The position numbers and the translations under genes are program-made. DNA of 64,000 bases, from positions 188,297,355 to 188,361,354 of the forward strand of contig CM035413.1 in the NCBI GenBank assembly GCA_020310875.1, in the 5' to 3' direction. The stretch is from Ceratopteris richardii. Taxonomy: Eukaryota > Streptophyta > Polypodiopsida > Polypodiales > Pteridaceae. The notes beneath the pieces were generated by a model. The model was not told the DNA's origin and ran no database searches. It was given only the letters and a program-made list of their open reading frames with translations. Below are positions 54,867 through 64,000 of this stretch, piece by piece (position 1 is the first letter of the stretch; every line of letters starts with the position of its first letter).

Positions 54867-56707
54867 TATACTGCTCCACTTGTGGAGATCCTATTGATAA
54901 TCATTGGCCCATAGCCTCTTTTCTCTAATTTTCGTGCATGTTGCTTCAATTTGTAGACTAGGACTAGGTCTCCTGCTTTCAAGCCTTTATCCTTCACATG
55001 TGTATCAAAATACGCCTTTTGCCTCTTCTTCGTTGCATAGATTCCTGCTGCAGCTCTCAATCGTGTCTCACCTAGATGTTCAAGATCAAAGATTCGAGAG
55101 GAGAGTTCATGGCCTGTCCAGTCATGCTCTTGTGCTACTTTCAATGTAGGTATCAAAAAGTCCAAGGGTAGCACCGCATTTTGACCGAACACCATCTGAA
55201 AGGGTGTGGCTTGGAGTACCGTTTTATAGGCAACTCGGTATGCCCAAACAGCGTGGTGTAGCTGTTTGTCCCAATCAGAGCGTTTGTTATTCACCAATTT
55301 AGTCAGCACATTGCATAAGATCTTATTTGTGCTCTGGGCCTGACCATTAGCTTGTGGATGATAAGGAGCAGACTTCTTATGTATCACCAAGAATTCTTGG
55401 AGAAGGTTTTCTATGACTTCATTCAAGAAGTGTGTGCCTCTATCACTCACCAACTCTATTGGCAATCCGTACCTCGTGAACACATTTTCAAATAAGAACC
55501 TTGCTGTTGTTTGAGCATCATTTTTTGTAGTGGTTTTCACTTCTACCCACTTGGTTAGATAGTCTGTGGCCACAATGATATACTCAGCATGTGAACCCTT
55601 AGCTGGGGGATTAATAGGACCCACAAAGTCTATTCCCCACTTAGAGAATGCACGTCCACCCATCATAGGCTTCAAAGGCATCTCATCCTTGCGTATGGGA
55701 TACTGGGTTCGCTGACAAACCTCACACCTCTTCACATAGGTATGTGCATCCATGTGAAGGGTGGGCCACCAAAATCCTGCAAATAGAATTGCCTTGATCA
55801 CCCTATCTGGACTGAAGTGTCCTCCTGCTACACCTTGGTGAGCAGTCTCTAATATCTTGAGGTATTCGCTCTCATGAACACACAGTCTTAGGTAACCATC
55901 TTTACCACGTTTGTATAAATTATCACCAATGATTGTGTAATCCAAGGCTTCTTGTTCCAAACTTCTTTCTCTGGCCAAAGTCATATCTTGAGGGAATGTT
56001 TTCGCCCTCAAGAAGGCTACTAATGGTTCACTCCAATCTGGCACTAAAGACACTCGATAAAGAGTGGCATGTTCCACGGGTGGTTTAGTGCAGCAGATTG
56101 GGCATTCTTTGCACATTCTATGGACATCAACTTCCATGGTTGGCCAATGCACTCCTAGTCTCCTCAGGGTCTGTAGGGTTCGTTGTTTTGAGTAGTGTTG
56201 CTCTAATGCACCTACATGTGCTAATTGCAACCACTTAGCGTACTCGTCCTCTTCCACACAACAGGCCAATACTCCTTGCTCCGTATATTTGTACATACTT
56301 CCTGCCAAGATATGATACTTTTGAGCTCTTACTATCTCTCTATCTTTTGTGTGCATTACCGGGTGATTAGGACCATATGTCAATACTGGCACTAATGGCT
56401 TAGCCCACTGCGGTACAACTTCCAAATTAAACAAGTAAGCATCAGGTAGGTCATCTGACACTCCTTGTGGGGCCTCTCCAAATGTGAGTCTAGAGAGATG
56501 GTCTGCCCTCAAATGAGTCCTGCCTTTCCTCACTACTACCTCAAAGTCATATTCCATTAGTAAGAGAAACCATCTTACTAATCTGCCTGTATTACATGGC
56601 TTGTTTACCAGGTACAGTAGAGCTTGGTGATCAGTAAAAAATTTGAACTTATTTGCAAGCAAATAGTGTCTAAACTTTTTAACCGCGTACACCATGCCTA
56701 ATCCTTC
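54866..56707 (-). pseudogene. Gypsy-D RNase H end and integrase (inverted)
   Basis: 609 open codons from 56695: RNase H end (FFTDHQALLYL), an extra zinc-finger-like block (KECPICC), HHCC finger (ETAHQGVAGGHF, RCEVCQ) and an integrase core with IDFVGPI, TDYLTKWVEVK, SDRGTHF and NGQAQS, where the last catalytic Glu position reads Gln (E-to-Q). It keeps the 20 residues deleted in Gypsy-C. A TGA near 56706 (former CGA) separates it from RT. Confidence 0.92.
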
Positions 56708-58708
56708 TCATTCGGTGGTTGTATAGTTCCGTTTAGCAGCATTCAACTGTCTACTGGCATCGGCAATAGGAAGATCCATATTACCTTCACCCATAGGTTG
56801 TGCAAGTACACATCCAATAGCATAATTGGAGGCATCCACATGAACATGGAATGGCTTGTTCCAATCTGGTGTGGTCAAGATTGGTGCTGAACATAATCTT
56901 CGTTTAAGCTCATTGAAGGAATTCTCACATTCATCAGTCGATTCAAAGTTAGTCAGAAGTCCGTACATGGGCTTTGCAATGACAGCATACATGTGAATGA
57001 ACCGGCGGTAGTAACCACAATGCCCCATGAAAGCCTGTACTTCCTTGACGTTCTTTGGCCTAGGTAGTTCTGCGATGGCTCTCACTTTCTCTTCATCAGT
57101 GGATATGCCGTTCTTAGACACTATGTGTCCTAGAATTTTGCCTTGCCTGACCATGAAAACACACTTTTCTAGGTTTAGGCAAACTTGATATTCTCTGCAT
57201 TTATCAAAGATTTGTTTGAGTTCAGGTATATGGGTCTGTCTAATGTTGGAATGAGCGCAAAGATCATCAACATAGACTTCCAAATTCTTCCTCAAGAACT
57301 CTTTAAACACGTGACACATTAATCTTTGAAAGGTAGCAAGTGCATTGGTAAGCCCGAATGGCATTACCCGAAAGGCAAATATGCCCCACTCTGTGGCAAA
57401 AGCCGTCTTATGCTGATCTTCTGGTGCAATGGTTACCTGATTGTAGCCAGAGAACCCATCTAGGAAGCTGTACACTTCCTTGCCTGCTACCCTTTCTAAT
57501 AAATGCTCGGTGATAGGAAGCGGATAACTATCCCTGATAGTGGCTGCGTTAACCTTCTTCAAGTTAATGCATACACGTAATTTGCCATTCTTTTTGGGCA
57601 CCACTACAATGGGGGATACCAATTCAGTATGCTCAATTTCATAGATAAACCCAGCTTCTACCAATCTATCTATCTCCTCCTTGATCTTAGCAGCGTAGTT
57701 ATCATTGTATGTATAGGGCTTCTGCTTAGATGGTCTGACATCTGAGGTCATGGGAATCGTGTGTGAGCATATGTTTGGGTCGACACCTTTCAGGTCCTTG
57801 TAGCTCCAAGCGAATACATCTCTGTACTCTCTTAGCAAAGCGACCAACTCTTGCTCTTCTTCTTCCGTCAGGTCATGCCCTATGTAGGTGCATCTTTCTT
57901 CTCCCTCTTCTATGACGACAACTATTTTCTTGGTAGTTTCCTTGCTATCATAGGCCTCTCCTGCTTGTGCCTCACGTTTAGGCATTCTTATCATGACTCT
58001 CCTATCGTCTATCTCATATTCTTTAAAGTTTTCAGGGACCTCAAACAAGGATTCTTCTGCCTCCGGAGTGACTTCCTTCTTCTTTCTTTTCTTTCCTCCA
58101 CTCTTAGTGGCTACTTGTGTGGCTAACCTCACATCATTCGTGATTTCTCCGTGTCTCTGGGGGTAAGCTTCAACTTCATAGAAGTATTCCTCATTTGATG
58201 CAAAAGGTGGGTCCATAATGATTGACTCTAAGTCGGAGTCACTTGCATCCTCAAATGTATCAGGGCTAGGTTCGCATTCCTCTAAAACTGCATCTCCCAT
58301 GATTGGCTCTATTGAGAAGACTGAAATGTCATAGCCATCCTCATCACAGTGGGGTGTCCACTGCTCTTCATTGATGGCTACATCCATTGTTGCTAAAATT
58401 TATGCCCAGCCGTGAGGTTCAAACTCTTCATCGGGAAATACTACAGGTGCATAGGTTAGGTCTTGAATTGATCTATGTGTCTCTTTCGCACCTACCTCTC
58501 TGGCTTTTTCTCTTTTTTCTTCTTCTACTGCCACTTTGCACATCCATAAGTGGGTGTCTTCATGCATCCATGAGGATCCTGATCCTATGGAATGCACTGA
58601 CTCCGTGTCATCCTTGGCTCTATGGATGGGATTCCATTGAATGGGCGGTACGTCTCTATGAGAGTAATCCTTGAGATTGACTTTGGTTGTAACTCCTAAG
58701 TGTTGCAA
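56708..58708 (-). pseudogene. Gypsy-D protease-RT linker and reverse transcriptase (inverted)
   Basis: The linker (58708-58400) and RT frame (58387-56708, 559 codons) are in one frame, split by a single TAA at about 58388. RT has VPKKNGKLRVCINLKKVN, FLDGFSGYNQV, YVDDLCAHSN and RNase H VHVDASNYAIG. It is about 90% identical by eye to Gypsy-C. Confidence 0.93.
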
Positions 58709-61700
58709 GTATAAGGAATTGGTTCCCCAGTCCTGTACTGCAATTGCCGCATAAATGGCCTTCCCAAAATCATCTTGTAGGCTTGGTTTCTGCTAAAGTC
58801 GCATATAGCAAAAGTATGCTCGAACTCAACACCACATGTAGTGAGAGTTATGCCTTCTAGCAATTCCAAGGGCCTCTCAATATGGCCATCGGCCATCTGC
58901 AATTTCATTCTCATCGGTCGAAGTGCTGGCTTGCCCCAACGCTTCCATAGGGAAGTTGTGGCAATTGCAACTCCTACACGTGAGTCCAAAAGTGCCTTGG
59001 TTGTGTATCCCTGATGGGTAACTGGGAGATAGGTATTTCCTTCTTCTCCTTCACTCATGTCTCCTATCTTATCCAATGGTATTTCAGGCACTGTTCTATG
59101 AGATCCTACCTGGGAACGCGATTTTGCTATGTTTGGCACTTGTTTGGCTACGTGTTTCCGCACTTCTGGCTTAACTTTGAGTAGCTCTTATAAAGTGAGA
59201 TTGCACTGCACTTTAGTGTTCTTTACTACCTCTGTATTCTTATGTATGATTGAATCTTCATTTTTTATCATGACTGTGGGTGCTCTCAGGCAAGTAGACT
59301 TGGTTTCCCATGGGCCTGTGAAATGTGGTAACTCTTGCAAGGAATTAGACTCAAAGTCTAACCTCTCATGAGAGTGGGCACTTTCCTATTCTTCATAAAT
59401 AGAAGGGATGTCCTGTGGGAACTGATCATGTGCGTCATCCACGAGTTCAATGGGAGGAGGGACTTCACTCTCCTTTGCCCACTTCTCTTCTTGAATCTCT
59501 CTCAGGAACTCTGGTGAATACCTATTCATAGAAGAAGAGGTGTCTGGTTCAGTGGAGTTAGGCACATAAGCTCCCTGGGGAGGAATGCTTATTCTATCAC
59601 TTGCCCTCTCCTTAGCCTAGGAGGTGGCTCCTTTTCCAGACTTTGCAAGTAACCTCTCCAATCTACCCAATAGACCATCAAAGTGCAATGGTGTTCTGAT
59701 GGGGTTAGAGCCATTGAATAAGCGTCTGGCTTCAAACATGGCTTGCACCAATTTGACCATTTTAGCACAAAGCTTTGTTCGCTCTATCTCTAGATCGGCT
59801 CTAGGGTAACATTTCTCATGATCTGTTACATTGGGCCCTTCTTGGATTCTGGCCTGATATGCTTTAAGCATCATGTCTAGATCTTCAGGAGTGGGATCGG
59901 CTAGGACTGATCCTACTCTTGGTGGTGGGTGGGTTAAGGGTGGTATATTGAAAGGTTGGGGAATGGAAGAAGATGGATTGGCAGGTAAAGGGAAAGGTGG
60001 TGGAGGGGTGGTGTGAGAGTGGTTTTGAGATGCGATTTCACTTATCTTTGCTTTGGTTTCTCTCAAGCTTTCTTCAAGTTCGCTCATTTTCTATGACCAT
60101 TGTCTTTTCATTCTCTCCCAACTATCTCTCCATGCTCTTGTCCTTTTCTTGGTTATACTCTCTGTCTCACTAACCTTAGAACTCTTTTCCTGCCCTACTC
60201 CTTGAGTTTGCTGCAAGGCTTGGGCTCTAGTGACCACATGCATTGGGGCTGTGGAAGTTATACTTCCTGTAGAGTCTACCACTAACCCAATGACGTTGAT
60301 AGGAGTGATTTTAGGCATGTTATTAGGGTTCTTTGGGCAATCTCGTAGGAGATGCTCTTTTCCGCAGTCTTGACAGAAACCCTGAATTGTCACTGGTTGG
60401 GGTTGTGTAGGGGCAGGCAATGGACAATCACGTATAAGGTGATCTCCCTGACATCTGAAGCATGGTCCTCTAGGAAATGGGGGTCGTACCTGCCTAGGTT
60501 GAGGTCTAGAGTTGGGGTTTGTGTACATGACATTAGCATACTCAGGCTCCCCACTATTTTCACTTGGGTCCTCATAATAGTATGACTCGTTATGCTCGGG
60601 TGACTGCATGTAGTAAGCCTGTGGGCTATCAATATGTGTGGAGTCAAAACTATGGTCACTTGGATCACTGTCTGATAGCAATGGGGTGACTGGGACTATG
60701 GCTCTATTCGGATTTTCTTCAGCAGAGGCATATTTCACTGGGATCACATTGGTTGGAGCAGGGGGTTGCTGCACTAGGACTGGTTGAGGTCTCTGCTGAC
60801 CTTGATAAGGTGGCTGATAAGGTTGTTGTGGTCTGTTGTATTGTTGTGGTGGGTACTGATTCTAGTATCTACCCTGTTGTGGATATGGATGAGGGTAATT
60901 TTGCCTAACAGTTTGTTTGTTATATGGGCAGTCCTGTGCAGTGTGGTTGGTGTACCTTCACTCTATGGTGCAGTACTGGCTACTAGGATTCACCTGGGGT
61001 TGGGCCATAATGGGACATACATTTGCCATATGGTCACCTCCACAAGTGTAGCACCGCTTTACTGGGGCAAATCTTGGAATTTGTTTGCTAGAGACACCTA
61101 ATTTTTGAGCCACCTTCTCTGCAAGTTCCTCAATGGATGTGGATTGACCGGATGTGAGGCTACTAGAGCTATCCGAATCCTTATAGATTTTTGATAGTTC
61201 TAACTCCTCGCCTAGATTATCCTCAATGTCTATGCACATGCGCACACACTCTTCTATAGTTCTGGGATCCTTCAGATACACATATGACCTGAGCTTGGTG
61301 CTCAACAATCCATCTAAGAACAAAGCCACTTGCTTGGCTGGTGTGGGTAACTCAGGCATCGGGCGCCTCTCTAGGTATTGCCTAAACCGTCTTCCTGCTA
61401 GTCTGACCGTCTCTTGAGGTGTTTGCTTGAAGCTATGAATTAGTGAGGAAGTGTTGTGCCTTATGCCACTCTTATAAAACTCAATGATAAATGCCTCTAG
61501 GAGCTGGTCTATGTTTCTGAAATGCCTCTTGTTCAGTGGTTGAAACCACGTAAGGGCAGTGTTCCTAAGGGTTAGACCAAAAGCATTATATTGTGTGAAT
61601 AGGTCCTCTACCTGTTCATATTTCAAGACTTGCCTAAATTCTGCCACATGGTCATAAGGGTCTCTAGTGCCATCGAAGTAATTCTTCATGGACTTCACTA

Positions 61701-62724
61701 GTTGAGTTGGCCTCAGGGTCCTAGTGTGTTCTCTCGGCCTTGGCAAAGGAAAATCATTAGCATTTCTTTGGTTCCTTGGGTCTCTAAATCTCTCGGTTTC
61801 TTCTCTATCCATCCCTGTTCTCCTTCTTTCTCTTCCCTGGGGGTTGGCAAAGCTTACTTCAGGTCTATCTCTACTTCTATCTCCTTGAGCTCCATGAGCC
61901 TGGGAGGTGCCAACTCCTTGGTAACTGTATGACATATTGGATCGTGGTTGGGAAAAAACAAATTCACCCTTCCATGTGTAGGCATGTCTACCATGCTCGG
62001 TGACCACGAAGATCCTCTCTGATGTAGTGTCTAGGTAGGTTACTTTGCCTGGGCTATCAGGGTCTTTAAACTCATAGATTGTGAGAGCACTTACTTCCTG
62101 AGGCTGGGCAGGTTTATACCTCCAAAAAGCCTCATCAGTTTCTCGGTTTAAAAGCAAATCTATGCTTTTATTATCCTGTGGAATCCACTCTGGAGTCATG
62201 ATTCTGGTCAAGACGGATTTACCACGGGGAGTTCTTGGCTCTCTCTCTAAGTTCCCTTGCTCTATATCACCCATGTCGGTCTCTGCAATCACATTTCCAA
62301 ACTCGTCTTTTCTATCAGGAAGAGTGGTGACTACATAAATAGTCCCCTCTTTATCTAGGTATGCTCCATTTTCGAACTTGACTACCGGGTGTTCTAGTCC
62401 ATGGGGTTGATCGGGGTTCTTAATTTGGACCACAGATCTTCTCAAGCCGTCTTTGTAGATGCGAGCACCTAGACGATTAGTCCTGATGTATTCCAATTGA
62501 GTCTTGTAAGGTCCTTCTGGCTTTTCTAGATAAGCCACCCCTGAACTACCTACAGGTCTCTCCATGTTATAGGACATCTCAGAATCACTTGTTTCTGATC
62601 GGGGAGTGTATGAGTAATCACTCAACTGCTGGGCCCAAGACCTAGCAGTGTGATGGACACTAGCTTCAGAAGATCTGAGGCTTTGTCTGTCTCGGCCTAA
62701 GTGTCTGCCTGACCTGAGGTTCAT
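58696..62724 (-). pseudogene. Gypsy-D gag-protease (inverted)
   Basis: One minus-strand frame from MNLRSGRHLGRDR at 62724 to about 58696. It has the Retrotrans_gag capsid, zinc knuckles CYTCGGDH, CFRCQGDH and CQDCGKEH with the same short spacing as Gypsy-C, a Pro-rich linker, and the protease with LDSRVGVAIA (Gly to Arg after DS) and ILGRPF. Stops near 60958, 60088, 59615, 59390 and 59188 break it, and a 4-bp deletion near 58736 shifts the frame into the linker. Confidence 0.92.
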
Positions 62725-63457
62725 ATGCCTGGTTTATCTACCCCCTTGGTCCCAAGTACACCCTCGTTGTAGGTGAATTTGTACCAATCACTTTGTTCCT
62801 TTTAGTTGATTAATATGTTAAGCACTTGTTCAAGATCACGTCTTCAGGAATATTTAAGTGAAGTTCGCACTTGATAAGTGATTGATTCGAGTTTACTTTT
62901 GTTCCTTAGGGTTTTTGCACTTAAGACTTACTTAATGCTTGCACTTAGTTGATTAGTTCTCTTGGACTTGATTCGTGCCTAATGTTGCCCTAATTAATTA
63001 CCACACCTAAGTCATACTTAGCCTAGGCTAGGAATTGACAAAGGAGGGTTGAGAGAACTTCCAACCTCAATCCTCTGGTTGCTCAGACTGCTGCACAAGC
63101 CTAGGAAGCCTTCTCCCAAGCTTGGTACACACCCTTGCTAGCTTGCTTTGAATTGCCTTGCTTGCACACAATGTTCCTGCAAAAATTCACAAGTTAATAT
63201 AGCTCATTTACCACAATGTATTGAAAGACACACATCAACATTTACAGGTCCCCCTAGAGTAACTCACTGTACCCCCAAAACCTTATGACCACTTAGTCCC
63301 ACCTAAAGACCAAAATCTCATCAATCGGAGTTCGTATGGTGAAGTTATGACCATTCAGGCACTTAGGGGTCAAAACAGGCTCTCAGGGTTTAGGAAATTC
63401 CTCCCTGGTTTCTAGGTCTTTTGCCCACTCCTGTGCAACACGGAGTACCTCATGGCG
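62725..63457 (-). other. Gypsy-D second half of leader (inverted)
   Basis: Non-coding. Read on the minus strand it has GGTCATAACTTCACCATACG, the counterpart of the Gypsy-C leader at about 30940-30960, placing it upstream of gag as expected. No promoter or gene is recognisable. Confidence 0.7.
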
Positions 63458-63936
63458 CGAAGCAGATCTAGATGCGCAAGGATGGAAAAACCACAGCTCT
63501 AGTAACAAGTTCTCAAGGAGGCACAAAACAAGCCACACCATCAAGGTCAAAAGTGAAGGAGTACCCTAGGCAACCTCCTAGGCATACCACGTCTATTTGG
63601 GTCCCTAAGCGGTCAATGAAGGCTAGCCCCAATGCTAGACAGATATGGTTGCCCAAGGCCTGTTTACAAGCCCAAATAGTGCCAACTCTAGTCACTGGCA
63701 TAATTCAACACTCACAAGTCCTCTCGACAAACAACTCATGAAATCTACCTAAATCCCATACTAACCCACACTCAGTCAAACCGAGTAATGTCTAGAAATG
63801 GGTACCCAAAAGGTCCCAAATCCATCACAATCTTGTTCATAAATCTTTACCTGTCATTAGCTCTAAGAGCTACGAATCCTCTATCAAAGTTTGGAGACTT
63901 AGACCTTGTATCAAACCCCGAGTCCCAATTTTGTAA
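63458..63936 (+). pseudogene. Gypsy-D pol C-terminal WxPK tail (plus strand)
   Basis: The frame from about 63458 reads through a TAG at 63470 into SIWVPKRSMKAS, RQIWLPKACLQAQ and, after two stops, KWVPKRSQ, and ends KPRVPIL-TAA at 63934-63936, matching the Gypsy-C pol end (40780-41126). This tail is missing from the inverted part and completes it. The last 60 bases of the window are the spacer before a presumed ORF3. Confidence 0.85.
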
Positions 63937-64000
63937 ATCCATCCACTCTGATGTAGGTGCATTCTGAGTACTTTGCATGTCCACAGTATGCATTTAGGAG

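Larger units (their letters stand above)
52475..64000 (+). mobile_element. Gypsy-D: relative of Gypsy-C with an inverted gag-pol block, cut by the window edge
   Basis: A plus-strand LTR, PBS and leader (52475-53976) are followed by pol-to-gag on the minus strand (54000-62724), an inverted second half of the leader (62725-63457), and then the pol C-terminal WxPK tail on the plus strand again (63458-63936). The pieces are complementary and non-overlapping, as expected for one element with an internal inversion. The 3' LTR and any ORF3 lie beyond 64000. Confidence 0.85.

Overview
The window is plant nuclear DNA made almost entirely of transposable elements. I see no ordinary host gene, rRNA, tRNA or CRISPR array. 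Plant origin is supported by Ty1/copia elements primed by initiator-tRNA-Met (TGGTATCAGAGC), Ty3/gypsy elements primed by an 18-nt match to the 3' end of plant tRNA-Asp (TGGCGCCGTTGCCGGGGA), and a CACTA DNA transposon with CACTACAA ends. The repeat density suggests a large genome. A fern, lycophyte, gymnosperm or similar is plausible, but the sequence alone does not decide it.

Layout (names are mine). 1-1667: Copia-I, minus strand, one LTR plus a gag-deleted internal part, inserted in the RT gene of Copia-II (plus, 1668 to about 3530). 3530-5490: no gene, but a decayed tandem repeat. 5490-6367: Gypsy-A gag, PBS and the start of an LTR (minus). 6368-12230: a complete CACTA element with a 3-bp TSD (ATT) that sits in the Gypsy-A LTR and carries a 3.5-kb palindromic minisatellite and a broken TNPA-like gene. 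About 12400-16440: Copia-III, a decayed minus-strand element. 16440-18127: no gene.

18128 to beyond the right edge is one plus-strand copia element, Copia-IV, split by four independent insertions: Gypsy-B (19091-28926, LTRs about 7% diverged), Gypsy-C (29057-45966, 16.9 kb, LTRs differing at about 2 of 715 sites, TSD GAAGG), Copia-V (46387-51015, LTRs about 1.5% diverged, TSD ATATA) and Gypsy-D (52475 to beyond 64000).

The most unusual biology is in the Gypsy-C/D family. Its gag-pol encodes two retropepsin-like domains, one before RT and one after integrase, followed by a tail of repeated WxPK motifs. Its gag zinc knuckles have a shortened spacing. Its leader carries a CpG-dense minisatellite. 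A third ORF of about 1,360 codons lies downstream of pol, behind a consensus 3' splice site and a gccATGG start, and runs through the polypurine tract into the 3' LTR. Gypsy-B, a more distant relative, has the same third-ORF layout. Gypsy-D is the same family with its gag-pol block (about 9.5 kb) inverted inside the element, so its own LTR would drive antisense gag-pol RNA. Copia-V has perfect ends and an open 910-codon gag-protease-integrase frame but no reverse transcriptase or RNase H.
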